From NCBI GenBank assembly GCA_021813905.1, contig JAKAJH010000006.1, positions 1 to 64,000 on the forward strand: a stretch of DNA of 64,000 nucleotides, in the 5' to 3' direction. Source of the stretch: Bacteroidota bacterium. GTDB lineage: Bacteria > Bacteroidota > Ignavibacteria > UBA10030. Positions 33,598 to 43,400 of the stretch are shown here, in pieces. The notes under the pieces are model-generated. The model did not search any database and was not told the origin of the DNA. It saw only the letters and a list, made by a program, of their open reading frames with translations. Made by a program: the position numbers and the translations under genes. Each line of letters begins with the position of its first letter. Position 1 is the stretch's first letter.

Positions 33598-34308
33598 TCA
33601 GGCGCCCGGCTCGGAGGGAAAGACCGCGTCCGGGTCGAGGCCCTCGCTCGGGCGACTGATGGCCCGGAGCCGCTCCAGCTCACCCGCGGTCAATCGGTGC
33701 ACGCCGCCGAGTTGAGCGGCGACGCTGAGGATGTGCGCCGCATGTTCCACTTTCTCCATCCGCAAATACGCCTCCTCTAGCGTCCGTCCCACGGTCAGCA
33801 CGCCGTGATTCGCGAGCAGGATGGCGTTGGCGCTGTCGATGAACGGTGCGATGGATGCGCGCACCTCCGCCGTCGACGGCGTGGCGTAGAACGCCAGCGG
33901 CACACCGCCCAGACCGAGAATGACCTCCGGAAACACCGCGCCGGTCATCGGGATTCGTGCCGCGGCGAATGCGGTGGCATGAACGGGATGCGCGTGCACC
34001 ACCGCATGGATCTCCGGCCGTTGCTCATACACGAACAGATGCATGTCGAGCTCGGTGGATGGTTTCCGGTGTGGATCGAGCGGATGGCCGTCTCGGCGGA
34101 CTTCGATCACGTCGGCAACGGTGACGCGGCGTTTGGGCATTGCGGAGGGCGTGATGAGGATGTTTCCCGACGGCAGGCGGGCGCTGACGTTTCCGTCCGT
34201 TGCGGCGACAAACCCGTGTTCGGCCAGCCGATGGCTGACGTCCACAAGCAGGTGCAGGATATCGTTTCGGTCGGACACGCGGGTTGCGGGGAAAGAGTGC
34301 TGAGCCAT
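33598..34308 (-). CDS. Class II aldolase/adducin family protein
   Basis: A 236-residue zinc aldolase of the L-fuculose-phosphate/ribulose-phosphate epimerase group. The start is [11 protein letters not shown]; the track's 181 further residues are antisense shadow. Active-site elements are DGNVSARL (about 37-44), [11 protein letters not shown] with the catalytic Glu, [11 protein letters not shown] with two zinc His, and ANHGVLTVG with a third. The substrate (a sugar 1-phosphate, or methylthioribulose phosphate in the related MtnB branch) cannot be decided. It starts divergently from the small membrane ORF at 34385, is followed by ddl, and has no obvious functional link to it. Confidence 0.9.
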   Translation of the reverse strand: MAQHSFPATRVSDRNDILHLLVDVSHRLAEHGFVAATDGNVSARLPSGNILITPSAMPKRRVTVADVIEVRRDGHPLDPHRKPSTELDMHLFVYEQRPEIHAVVHAHPVHATAFAAARIPMTGAVFPEVILGLGGVPLAFYATPSTAEVRASIAPFIDSANAILLANHGVLTVGRTLEEAYLRMEKVEHAAHILSVAAQLGGVHRLTAGELERLRAISRPSEGLDPDAVFPSEPGA

Positions 34309-34369
34309 AATAGGGAAAAGAGGCGCCACTCGCAACGAAGCGGCAGGTGGAAGGGAGGGGAGTTTTGCG

Positions 34370-34377
34370 TATCTTGC
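34370..34377 (+). promoter_or_regulatory. Isolated -7 element before the 34385 ORF
   Basis: TATCTTGC, identical to three other -7 elements in the window, 7 bases before the ATG at 34385. The position 20 bases upstream reads GTG rather than TTG, so the -33 is weak. If used, the transcript would be almost leaderless. Confidence 0.4.
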
Positions 34378-34384
34378 GTCCGCT

Positions 34385-34744
34385 ATGTCGGCGACTGCGT
34401 TCATCTCCATCCTTCGTCTGGGCCGTTGCTCCGTGTTGCGGTTGACCGCCGCGGGGTTCTTCACGCTGTTCCTCGCATCGGCACCGATGGCCGGAACCGG
34501 TACGCGGGAGCCGCTCCGCCACGCCCAACTGATCCAGCCGCTGGTAGAGGACTCCGGGACGATCATCATTCGCATTGTCAAGGAGGCAAGCGGTCGCATC
34601 CTCCTCTCGTTCCTCATCCTCTCGGTGGCGGCGTTGCTTCCGCTCAGGCACCGGATTGCGATGCGCTCGGCGGTCGTGCGGCCGTTGCTTACGCCCCTGC
34701 GTCTCGGCTTTCTCTCTACCCGCGTCACCTCGTCGTTCCTCTGA
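34385..34744 (+). CDS. Putative small membrane protein
   Basis: A 119-residue ORF with two hydrophobic stretches (about 17-35 and 70-87: ILLSFLILSVAALLPL), a VEDSGTIIIRIVKEA segment between them, and an Arg-rich C-terminus. No family is recognised. Support comes from the TATCTTGC -7 element just upstream and its position in the only + strand interval of this part of the window. The antisense frame also stays open, as is common in this GC-rich DNA, so the call is tentative. Confidence 0.45.
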   Translation: MSATAFISILRLGRCSVLRLTAAGFFTLFLASAPMAGTGTREPLRHAQLIQPLVEDSGTIIIRIVKEASGRILLSFLILSVAALLPLRHRIAMRSAVVRPLLTPLRLGFLSTRVTSSFL

Positions 34745-34849
34745 CGGACGATTTTCCAGCGATCACGCCGGGTCTGCGATTGGCGTTCGGGAACCTCCCC
34801 GGACGAATGACACCGGTACGTCCACCATTCGATCAAGGAACGTCCGTCC

Positions 34850-34972
34850 ATGGAAACCCCTGAACCCGGAAAAGAGGAGTATCAGTCGGGCACGCAGATC
34901 GTTGTCGGGATTGTTGTTGCCGTTGTCGGCTTTGCCGCGATCCTCATCGCGATCAAGCTGTTGTTCTTCTGA
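34850..34972 (+). CDS. 40-residue single-pass membrane protein (not in ORF track)
   Basis: An ATG at 34850 opens 40 codons ending with TGA at 34970-34972. The peptide has a hydrophilic, acidic start (METPEPGKEEYQSGTQ) and then one strong membrane helix of about 22 residues (IVVGIVVAVVGFAAILIAIK) ending in LLFF. ATCAAGGAACG lies about 10 bases upstream and could supply a ribosome-binding site. A well-formed terminator starts 24 bases after the stop. Small single-pass proteins of this shape often modulate membrane complexes, but no function can be assigned. Confidence 0.7.
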   Translation: METPEPGKEEYQSGTQIVVGIVVAVVGFAAILIAIKLLFF

Positions 34973-34996
34973 TCTCGTCGCAGCACAGAAAACACG

Positions 34997-35024
34997 AACG
35001 CCCTTCCACGGAAGGGCGTTTTTG
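34997..35024 (+). terminator. Rho-independent terminator after the small membrane gene
   Basis: AACGCCCTT and AAGGGCGTT form a perfect 9-bp stem around a 6-base loop (CCACGG), with the stem's final TT running into TTT on the + strand. The reverse strand has AA-rich flank, so it may also serve the convergent methyltransferase gene ending at 35050. Confidence 0.85.
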
Positions 35025-35049
35025 ATGTTCGGGGGCTAAGTCTCCGCCG

Positions 35050-36936
35050 TCAGCGCTTCCGCTGCTCCGGCTGAAGCAACCCGGCGCCTTCGAGGATGCG
35101 CGGAACGATATCGTACTTGTGGAAGGGGGGCATGAGGTATGCGCCGGCGACCAGGCCTTTGATCTTCTCCAAAAAATCCACCGTGATCTCGATGCCGACC
35201 GCAGCCGCGGACGATCCGGCGTTCCGGAGCTGTTCGCGAATGCGCCCGGGAATGCGCATGCCCGGGACCTCGTTGTGCAGGAATTCCGCATGCTTCGCGG
35301 AGCGCAGCGGCAGCAGTCCGACCATCAGCGGCACGCGCAGCGGCTCGATGCGGCGGAGAACTTCCTCCAGCGTGCGCAGCTCGTAGATCGGCTGCGTGTA
35401 GACGATGTGCGCCCCGGCGGCGACTTTCTTCTCGAGCTTCGCGATCTCGCCATCCATGTTCGATGCCGTGGCGTTCAGCGCGCAGGCGATGCAGAATGCG
35501 GTCCGTTGCCCGATCGCATTGCCGAGCAGATCGCGGCCCTGATTCATCGCGGCGGCGGCCCGGATCAGTCCCACCGAATCCACATCGAACACGGATGTCG
35601 CCTGCGGATAATCACCGACCTTCGTCGGATCGCCGGTGACGAGAAGGATGTTCCGGATGCCGAGCGCGTGTGCGCCGAGCAGCTCCGCCTGCAGTCCGAT
35701 CAGATTCCGGTCGCGCGTCGCGAGGTGCATCATCGCCTCAATGCCGCTGTGTCGCTGCACCAGGTGGGAAAGCGCGATCGGGCTCATGCGCAGGCGGGCG
35801 CGGGCACCGTCCGTGATGTTGACGGCGTCGATGTCGAACTTCTTCAGATACTGCGCGCCGTCCACGACGGTCGACATGTCCAGCCCGCGCGGGACATCCA
35901 GTTCAACGCTTGTCAGAAACTTCTTGCCGATGTTCCGCGCGAAGACGGACAACTCGGCAGGGTGCTCCGGCGCGGTCGGCTCCGCGATCTCAATGATCGC
36001 CGGTGAGGGCACTTCCCGCTCTCGGCGGTCCGCGGCCGGTTCCGCCTCCGGACGAGTGCCGGCCTGACGGTTGAATTCATCCAGGACGAGTCTCATCGCG
36101 CGGGTATGGGCAGGCGTGGATCCGCAGCAGGCACCGATAAGCGTGACGCCGGCCTGCAGCAGTTCGCCGGCATACTTGCTCAGGTACTCCGGCGTCGCGT
36201 GATAGATGGACCGTCCGTCAAGCAGCGTCGGGATGCCGGCCGCCGGCTGGGCGGAGAGCACCACGCCGTCCTTGTACATGCCGCGAATGATGCTGAACAT
36301 CCGCTGCGGGCCGACGGTGCAGTTGGCGCCGACCACGTCCACCCCCTTGCCGATCAGGTGCTCCACGACTTCGAGGGGGAAGCTGCCGGACAGAATGGTC
36401 CCGTCCTCGGGGAATGTCTTTTGTGCGACGATCGGGATCGACGTCAGTTCCTTTGCCGCGGCGATCGCTTCGTCCAGTTCCTGCAGGCTCACGAAGGTCT
36501 CGAGGATCAGCAGGTCGACGCCCGCGCTAACGAGTACGCGGATCTGTTCCCGGAACACCTCGCGTGCATCGGCATGTCGCAACTTGCCGACGGGCTCCAG
36601 CAGTTTTCCCGTCGGTCCCACGGCCCCGGCGACGTACGCCGCGTCTCCGGCCGCACGGCGGGCGATCTCCACGCCGGCACGGTTGATGGCTTCGACCTGG
36701 TCCTCGAGGTGAAATTCCGAAAGTCGGATGCGGTTGGCGGAGAAGGTGTTGGTCTCGATGATCTCCGCACCGGCCTCGATGTATTCCCGGTGAACGCGCT
36801 CGACGATGTCGGGATTCTTCAGGTTCTGCAGCTCATGCGGCGGTTCGGAGTACTCGTACAGATCGAGCATCGTCCCCATCGCGCCGTCGCAAAGGATGGG
36901 ACCCTGGGTCAGTCGTTGTCGGAAGTCGGGGTGCAT
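35050..36936 (-). CDS. Bifunctional homocysteine S-methyltransferase / 5,10-methylenetetrahydrofolate reductase
   Basis: A 628-residue fusion. Residues about 1-290 form the (beta/alpha)8 homocysteine methyltransferase with its zinc Cys in GANCTVGPQ and GACCGSTPAHTRAM. Residues about 330-620 form the FAD-dependent reductase (FLTSVELDVPRG, LLVTGDPTKVGDYPQATSVFDVD, YTQPIYE). The same fusion is known as YitJ in Bacillus. It supplies methyl groups for methionine from folate C1 units. It is the last gene of a tight minus-strand string and begins 3 bases after the CusF-like gene. Confidence 0.94.
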   Translation of the reverse strand: MHPDFRQRLTQGPILCDGAMGTMLDLYEYSEPPHELQNLKNPDIVERVHREYIEAGAEIIETNTFSANRIRLSEFHLEDQVEAINRAGVEIARRAAGDAAYVAGAVGPTGKLLEPVGKLRHADAREVFREQIRVLVSAGVDLLILETFVSLQELDEAIAAAKELTSIPIVAQKTFPEDGTILSGSFPLEVVEHLIGKGVDVVGANCTVGPQRMFSIIRGMYKDGVVLSAQPAAGIPTLLDGRSIYHATPEYLSKYAGELLQAGVTLIGACCGSTPAHTRAMRLVLDEFNRQAGTRPEAEPAADRREREVPSPAIIEIAEPTAPEHPAELSVFARNIGKKFLTSVELDVPRGLDMSTVVDGAQYLKKFDIDAVNITDGARARLRMSPIALSHLVQRHSGIEAMMHLATRDRNLIGLQAELLGAHALGIRNILLVTGDPTKVGDYPQATSVFDVDSVGLIRAAAAMNQGRDLLGNAIGQRTAFCIACALNATASNMDGEIAKLEKKVAAGAHIVYTQPIYELRTLEEVLRRIEPLRVPLMVGLLPLRSAKHAEFLHNEVPGMRIPGRIREQLRNAGSSAAAVGIEITVDFLEKIKGLVAGAYLMPPFHKYDIVPRILEGAGLLQPEQRKR

Positions 36937-36939
36937 GGT

Positions 36940-37272
36940 CTAGCGGGACGCGGTGGTGTCGTGCCGGAACACAGTGACGGAGTCGAGCCACGTGCGGGAG
37001 CCCTGGACATTCAGGATCGCCGCCAGTGAATCGCCGATGCGCAGCGTGGAGATCACAGAACTGTCTTTGAGTTCGAACGCCATCGTCATGGCGTCCATGA
37101 ATCCCGGCACCGCGCCGTGCGACAGCGTTACGCGGGCGGGGGAGAGATCGATCCGCACCACTTCGCCGCGGATCGGAAAGGTGGACGGGGGCTGCGGCGC
37201 GTTCTTGGCGCAGGAAGCAATGCCCGTCGCGAGAAGCGCCACGGCCAACGTGAGAGTGCGGGACATGGTCAT
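36940..37272 (-). CDS. CusF-like copper-binding lipoprotein
   Basis: A 110-residue lipoprotein (signal and lipobox ending GIASC; a second ATG two codons later is possible). The mature part is the small beta-barrel of CusF-type domains: GEVVRIDLSPARVTLSHGAVPGFMDAMTMAFELKD. His and two Met of the Cu(I)/Ag(I) site are present in the spacing expected (SHGAVP...MDAMTM), but the Trp that caps the metal in E. coli CusF is Phe here. It may carry periplasmic copper, or be the secondary-complex domain often found with SCO proteins. It overlaps lysA by 4 bases. Confidence 0.85.
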   Translation of the reverse strand: MTMSRTLTLAVALLATGIASCAKNAPQPPSTFPIRGEVVRIDLSPARVTLSHGAVPGFMDAMTMAFELKDSSVISTLRIGDSLAAILNVQGSRTWLDSVTVFRHDTTASR

Positions 37273-38537
37273 GCCAGATCCTCGAACGTCTCGCGCGGAC
37301 GGATCAATCGCACCCGGTCGCCGTTGACGAGCACTTCCGCCGGTCGGGGACGTCCGTTATACTGCGATGCGAGCGCGAAGCCGTACGCGCCGGCGGTCAG
37401 CACTGCGAGAATGTCATTCGGCTTGACCTTCGGCATGACGCGATCGCGGGCAAAAAAATCTCCCGTCTCGCAGACGGGGCCGACGATATCCATCGGCAGG
37501 TGCTCATAGGTGTCAAGCACCGCCGGAACGATCTGATGATACGCCTGGTACAGGCTGGGGCGGATGAGATCGGTCATTGCGGCATCGACGATGGCGAACT
37601 TCTTCTCGCGATTCTCCTTCAGATACAGGACGCGGGTCAGCAGTGTACCCGCTTCGGCCACCAGTGCGCGGCCCGGTTCCACCCAGATCGTGCAGCCCGT
37701 GGACTGCAGGATGGGAAGGATCGAACGGAGCACATCCGCCGGATCTGTCATCGATTCCGCCGTGCCGTTCTCTTCCGGCAGCATCTCATGCCGGATGGCG
37801 TTGCGGTACGGCACCCCGATGCCGCCGCCGAAGTCGATGTGCGACAGATGAATGCCCGCGTCGCGCAGTTGTCCCACGAGTTGCGCCACGAACTGGGCTG
37901 TGGCCGTGAACGGCTCCACCTTGGTGATCTGCGAGCCGATGTGCGTGTGGATGCCGGTCACCTGAAGGCCCGGCAAACCCGCGGCAAAGCGGTACACCTC
38001 GAGCGCTTTGGAGGATTCGATCCCGAACTTGTTCGAGTGGAGTCCGGTCGTGATGTACGGATGGCTTTCGGCGTCGATGTCGGGATTGATGCGAAGCGAG
38101 ATGCGCGTGGAAGTGTTAAGCCGCAGCGCGATGCGGGAGATGGTCTGCAGCTCGCCCGTCGATTCGGCATTGAAAGCGAAGATTTTCTGCTGGAGCGCGT
38201 ACTCGATCTCGTCTTCGCGCTTCCCTACGCCGGCAAAGACGATCCGCTCGGGCGGGAAGCCGGCCTTGAGCGCCTGGTGCAGTTCCCCGGCGGAGACGAC
38301 ATCCGCGCCGGCGCCTTCGTCGGCGAACAGCCGGAGGATCGTCGGATTGGCGTTGGCTTTGACGGCGTAGCAGACCAGATGCGGTTGCTCACCGAACGCG
38401 CCGTTGAGGCTCCGGTACCGGGTGAGGATGTCGTTCTTGCTGTAGACGTAGAGCGGCGTACCGTATTCCTCGGCCAGCTCCCGAACGGGTACATCCTCGC
38501 AGCACAGATCCTGGTCTTTGTAGGCGGTGTGGGTCAT
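37269..38537 (-). CDS. lysA: Diaminopimelate decarboxylase
   Basis: A 422-residue PLP enzyme that makes L-lysine from meso-diaminopimelate, the last step of the pathway. The start is MTHTAYKDQDLC, 4 bases after the DUF1611 stop; 17 earlier residues of the ORF are dropped. The PLP Lys lies in CYAVKANANPTILRL (about 54-68), followed by GAGADVVSAGEL, HIGSQI, DFGGGIGVPY, EPGRALVAEAG and CETGDFFARDR in the usual order of the alanine-racemase-like barrel and the C-terminal beta domain. The context (DUF1611, M50, CusF-like) shows no other lysine gene. Confidence 0.96.
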   Translation of the reverse strand: MTHTAYKDQDLCCEDVPVRELAEEYGTPLYVYSKNDILTRYRSLNGAFGEQPHLVCYAVKANANPTILRLFADEGAGADVVSAGELHQALKAGFPPERIVFAGVGKREDEIEYALQQKIFAFNAESTGELQTISRIALRLNTSTRISLRINPDIDAESHPYITTGLHSNKFGIESSKALEVYRFAAGLPGLQVTGIHTHIGSQITKVEPFTATAQFVAQLVGQLRDAGIHLSHIDFGGGIGVPYRNAIRHEMLPEENGTAESMTDPADVLRSILPILQSTGCTIWVEPGRALVAEAGTLLTRVLYLKENREKKFAIVDAAMTDLIRPSLYQAYHQIVPAVLDTYEHLPMDIVGPVCETGDFFARDRVMPKVKPNDILAVLTAGAYGFALASQYNGRPRPAEVLVNGDRVRLIRPRETFEDLA

Positions 38538-38541
38538 GTCG

Positions 38542-39624
38542 TCAGTGCGTTTCCTGGTGCAATGGAGCGTGGGCAGAAGACGGCGCAAGTGCGTTCAGCA
38601 CGGCGTCCGCAAGCCGTCCGGCGCCTGAGCGGAGCGCGTCCGCCGCCGGCAAACCGGTCTCTGCTTCCGCAGAGTGGACGGCATCGGCGAGGGCGGCGTC
38701 GGTCAGTCCGATTGAGTTCAGTCCGATGGCGACAACCGGGGCGATGCGAAAGTGTCGCAGCACCTCCGTGTGCAGCCGGATCGCGTCCGTCAGTGTGATG
38801 AGCGGAGAGCCGTAATTGTCGACGGTGCGCGTCGGTTGATGGCAAAGGATCAGCGCGTCAGGCATGGAGCCGTGCAGAAGTCCGAGCGTCACGCCGGCAT
38901 ACGCCAGCTGCGTCAGCGCGCCCTGTCCCTCCACAAAGATGTATTCGTATCCTTCCGCCACCGACCGGTCGATCTCACGCTCGATGCAGCCCGAGATGTA
39001 GTCGCTGATGATCGAATCGACGGCGATTCCCCGTCCGCGCAGCAGCATGCCGGTCTGCCCCGTCGCGACGAAGTCGGCGTTCAGGCCGCGGCGGACGAAT
39101 TCGCGCTGCAGCTCGAGTGACACCGTCATCTTGCCGATGTTCGAATCGGTGCCGACGGTGAGGATGACCTTCGCCCGGCGACTCTTCCAGCTGCCGACGG
39201 GGATGACCTCCGCCTCGGGCGGGATCTTCCGGTAGTCGGTGATAGTCACGCTGTGCGTACGGGCAAGCGCCGAAAATTCCGGATCATCCGACAGGATCGT
39301 ATGCAGGCCGCTCAGGATGTGCAGGCCGTGCCCGAGCGCGAAACGGATGTCGTCGCGCCAGGCGTCGGGCAGCAAGCCGCCCGGAGGCGCGATGCCGATG
39401 AGTAAATCTGTCGGACGAAATATCATTCCGTCCGACACGGTACTTACAACCGGTACACCCCCGCCGTACCCGAGCACCTGCGCTGCTGTTTGACCCGCCT
39501 TCGTGCTGTCGACGATCGCGACGACCTCTTCGGGAAGATACCGCAACGCCGCATTGGCTGTCTTGGATTTGAGCGGGCTGAAACGTCCTTCCGCGAGCGC
39601 GAGGATGCGTCGGGGCGTTGTCAT
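38542..39624 (-). CDS. DUF1611 (DgcN-type) P-loop protein
   Basis: A 360-residue protein with a Rossmann-like N-terminal domain (about 1-135) and a C-terminal P-loop-type domain (LTVGTDSNIGKMTVSLEL, about 160-177; FVEGQGAL; ILCHQPTR). This is DUF1611; one studied member, DgcN, is an N-acetyltransferase in D-glutamate/D-amino-acid use, usually paired with a racemase-like DgcA. No dgcA is adjacent here, so the function in this organism is uncertain. The start is MTTPRRILALAEGRF, whose ATG overlaps the M50 stop by 4 bases (ATGA), indicating translational coupling. Confidence 0.85.
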   Translation of the reverse strand: MTTPRRILALAEGRFSPLKSKTANAALRYLPEEVVAIVDSTKAGQTAAQVLGYGGGVPVVSTVSDGMIFRPTDLLIGIAPPGGLLPDAWRDDIRFALGHGLHILSGLHTILSDDPEFSALARTHSVTITDYRKIPPEAEVIPVGSWKSRRAKVILTVGTDSNIGKMTVSLELQREFVRRGLNADFVATGQTGMLLRGRGIAVDSIISDYISGCIEREIDRSVAEGYEYIFVEGQGALTQLAYAGVTLGLLHGSMPDALILCHQPTRTVDNYGSPLITLTDAIRLHTEVLRHFRIAPVVAIGLNSIGLTDAALADAVHSAEAETGLPAADALRSGAGRLADAVLNALAPSSAHAPLHQETH

Positions 39625-40286
39625 AACAGCGTGTTCACCAGCCACGTATACGGCTCACGGATCGTGAGGACGACGGCATACATCGCGTCGCGCACCGGGG
39701 CGACCCGCATCAGCACCAGCACAATGAGAATGCCGAAGAATCCGATCTGGCGGTACCGCTCGCCCAGGTCGGCCGGGAGCAGCGATGCAAGCACGTGCGA
39801 TCCGTCGAGCGGCGGAACGGGAATGAGATTGAACACCGCGAGAAAGATGTTGAGCGTGATGCCGGCCGCGAACATGCGCAGAAGAAACACGGCGATGTTC
39901 TGCGACAGGCCGTCGTTCATGTTTTCCATCGGACCGACCAGCCGGATCGTGAGCACATAAAAGAGCGCGCAGGCGAGCGCCACGACGAGATTCGACAGCG
40001 GACCGACCACGGAGACGAGTATGTCGTCCCTGCGCTGGTTGCGGAAGTACATCGGATTGACCGGCACCGGCTTTGCCCAGGCGATGAACACCGCTCCGGC
40101 GGTCAGATACGACAGGAGCGGAATGGCGATCGAGCCGATCGGATCGATATGGGGGATGGGATTGAGCGTCAGTCGGCCCATGTCGCGGGCGGTCGGATCC
40201 CCGAGACGCAGTGCCATCCAGCCGTGGGCAACTTCGTGCACCACGACGGAAAAAAGGAGGACCGGCAGGACGTACAATGCATCCAC
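39621..40286 (-). CDS. Site-2-protease family (M50) membrane metalloprotease
   Basis: A 221-residue integral membrane protein with HEVAHG (His/Glu zinc motif, about 17-22) and LIPVPPLDGSHVL, the conserved third zinc ligand region. About five membrane helices. This compact form lacks PDZ and CBS domains, and belongs to the uncharacterised short M50 branch. It starts at GTG, with GAAAGGAA 7 bases before it. It heads the string M50, DUF1611, lysA, CusF-like, methyltransferase-reductase. Substrates are unknown. Confidence 0.88.
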   Translation of the reverse strand: MDALYVLPVLLFSVVVHEVAHGWMALRLGDPTARDMGRLTLNPIPHIDPIGSIAIPLLSYLTAGAVFIAWAKPVPVNPMYFRNQRRDDILVSVVGPLSNLVVALACALFYVLTIRLVGPMENMNDGLSQNIAVFLLRMFAAGITLNIFLAVFNLIPVPPLDGSHVLASLLPADLGERYRQIGFFGILIVLVLMRVAPVRDAMYAVVLTIREPYTWLVNTLL

Positions 40287-40310
40287 GTTGAATTCCTTTC
40301 AGAAACGGGA

Positions 40311-40333
40311 CGTCCCGCTACGAAGGCGGGACG
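40311..40333 (-). promoter_or_regulatory. GC-rich hairpin in the leader of the M50 gene
   Basis: CGTCCCGC and GCGGGACG form a perfect 8-bp stem around TACGAAG, 25 bases upstream of the GTG start. A TTG-N20-TA pair lies beyond it (40354-40378, weak -7 TACATAAC), so the hairpin would be in the 5' leader. It could also be chance in GC-rich DNA. The rest of 40334-40476 has nothing else. Confidence 0.35.
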
Positions 40334-40476
40334 GTCGCGTCGTGAATGTTATGTACCAAAAAAACGGAAGGAATTCAACAAAACGTGGCCGGTACGCCCT
40401 CCCGCTCGCAGTACGCTGAAGCCCAACAGCACCGATTCAATCCTGGTTTCAACGGGTTCAGCGCCCCGACTTCAAC

Positions 40477-43400
40477 CTACAGATGATCGAGGATCTGCGC
40501 CTCGACGATGACGGCCAGCTTCAGATGTCGCACGATCCCGAGCTCCGGCAGCTCGATTCGGATCAGATACATGCCGGACGAGATCATGATGCCGTCGCTG
40601 TTCAGCAGGTCCCAGCGCAGCGTCTGCAGATCGTCGTCCTTCACGTAGGTCCGGACGAGGTGCCCGCCGAGGGTCCAGATGCGAATGACAGCCTTGCGTG
40701 GAAGGTGGGTGATGGTGACGAAACGCTGATACTTGGAGGTCTCGTTGAGGTTGAGCCCGAAGTAGGGATTGGGGAAGACGTTGATGAGCGCGGCATCCTG
40801 GCGCTCGAGCTCCGGAGAGCCGGTAATGTTCGCGGGAGCGGTGAAGGAGTACACGTCGTTCGGCGTCGGCGGATGAAACGCCGCAATGTCGAACTCATCG
40901 CCGGACAGGAAATGGTTCGATCGTAGTGCCGGTGTACCGACCCACATCATCGCGGTTTTCGAAGACTGGATGTCTATCTGAAGCGACGGGTCTGGCGTCT
41001 CGCTATAGTCCGCGTCGAAGATGAAGAACCATTCCTGCGGCCCGGCGGATGTCCCGTTGTCCCCTCCGGGCGCAGGCTCGCTGCCCCAAGGAGGGAAGTA
41101 GACGCCGTCCACAAGGCCCGCGGCGACGTTGTTCTCCAGATGTCCGACCGCGAGTCGCCTCGGTGGTGTGCTTTCCATGTCCCATGCCGAGAACGGCACG
41201 CTCTTCTTAAACGCTTGATACGGCATCCCGCTCGCCGCATGGATGATGTACGGAGCGAATGATGATTTCGTGGCAGGCTGGTCCGCATTGCGAAGGTACC
41301 GATAGGCAAACGAATAGTTCGGATCGGTGATGGCAGAATCGGGATTCCAGGGCTGCCAGGCTGTCCCAAACCGGATCTGCACGTTCTTCAATGCGGTCAG
41401 AGGTACCGTTGATCCCGAGTACCAATGCTGATACGCGTTCCCAATGGCGCCGTTGAATCCCTCCATCTTCAATGAATCGGCTCCATACGCCCACGTCCAG
41501 CGCCGCGTGCCGGATGGAATGCTATAATCCTTCATGCCTGTCATCCCGGATCCGGGCGTCAGGATAAGCAACCCGTCCACGACGGGAGATGAGATGGTCC
41601 CGTTCAGGTCTGCGCGTCCGGCAAGGAGCGTTTGCCCCGCCGTCGAGTCAGTGACCGTCCAGCGCACCTGACCTCCACCCGTGTCCGCCGACACGCGATA
41701 CCGGTGGCCGGTCAATGCAAGGGGGTTCACGACGGCGGCACGGACATCCCCGTCGCAATGTCCGGACACATGATCTGCCGGGATGCTCTGACCGACCGTT
41801 GCGCCGTATCGCGATCCCGGGACCACGCCCTCCGGATCAATCGTAACCCAGCGGGGGATGGTCTCGACGACCTTCGGATTCGCGGCAGGATTGTAGAAGT
41901 ACGCGGTGACCGCAAAGTAGTACGGGCGGTAATTCGCCAGCTTCGTGTTGGTCAGCGTGTCCCACGAGGTAGCGTAGAACCGGCACACGCCGTTGTTCTG
42001 TCCGAACTGCACGGCGCGTTCGACGACGGTCCCCGAGACCGGATCGATACACGCGTCCACAATGAGTCCGGTGTTGTCAACGATGTCATACGTTTCCCGC
42101 CGGACGGCACCGTCCCCCGTGGCTGACGCCGCCTGATAGACGTTGTACCCCTGGAACCGATAGCCACCGAAGGCGAACGCTTCAAGCGAATCCGCCAACG
42201 ACGGCTCGCTCCAGTCAAGGACGATCTGAGCATCCAGGCCGCCGGAGCGGACAAGCGGCGGTGGCGGCGTTGTGACGACAAAACCATTGCGGTAGACCGA
42301 TTGCACCTGATCCGCGTACAACTGGAGCCCGCGGATTCCGTAGATATGATCCCCCGGGGGAGAAACCACCACGGCGATCACGACATCCTGTGTGTCTCCT
42401 GCAGCAAACGTGATCGGCCCCGTGCTCATGAATACACGCCGATCGCCCGGGGGATGAATGAGGCCGTCAATCCATCCGATCCGCGAGATCGGATCACCGG
42501 CATCCACGAAGGACGTCGGCAGATTCGTCGATGGATCGATGAACATCCCGCCGCCAGTCTGAAGCCCCATGAGCGCATTGTACAAGCCGATCGTGCCGCT
42601 ATAGATTCCGAGCGAAGGTTCTGAAATCTCGAGGCAGCATTTGAACATATTATTGGCCGAACAGAGAGGCAGATTCCGGAATCCCGGAAGTCGCCGTCCC
42701 ATGAAATTCGCAGTGTCTCCACTTGCCCCGGGAACCACTGGCGTTTGGAGATAGCGATAGCCAACCGCCGGAATACGCTTTCCGTAGTACGAGTCAGTGC
42801 TTCGCCCGTTATAGACATAGACGAGCGTTCGGGATGTGTCGGCGCCGTTGAGGTCGTCCCCTGCGTCTCCAAGATCCGGATCGGCCCACTGTCCGAGGTA
42901 CATCGAGTCGATCGCGCTGCCGCTCTTGTTCACGAGCACGGTACGGACAAACAGTGTATTTCCCAGGGCCCCCGGCTGATTGTACGCCCAGATCGTCCGT
43001 TGCATCTCGAATCCCATCGGGTCGGAACCATACAAATAGCGGGTCCGTTGGCCGTCCAGATCGTTCGACACGTACCAGAGCGTTGCATCGGCACCGGGAA
43101 AACCGGGAATGTCGACCGCAGGGTCGTACTGGCCATCGTGGTTCACATCTTCAAAAGGCGCCCCCTCGTTCGCCGGCCAATCGTTCCAGTCCCGCACGTA
43201 GCGTTCGCGAAGGTACGACACACTCCAGCCTGACATATACCGGAGACTCATGCGCGATTCCTCGGCAAGGGCCTCTTCCGCAACATCGGACGGTGTGGAC
43301 GGCGTGATGTCGCGACGAACGGCGTAAAGCCGATTGTGTGCATCCGCGGGATCTGCGGCAACTGCGCCGGCGCCGGGAGGTCCGGCAACCAGGATGCGCC

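Noticed and set aside
34306-34335. TTG-N20-TATTATGG upstream of the class II aldolase
   Set aside because: The -7 would overlap the start codon itself, so it could not make a usable mRNA for that start.
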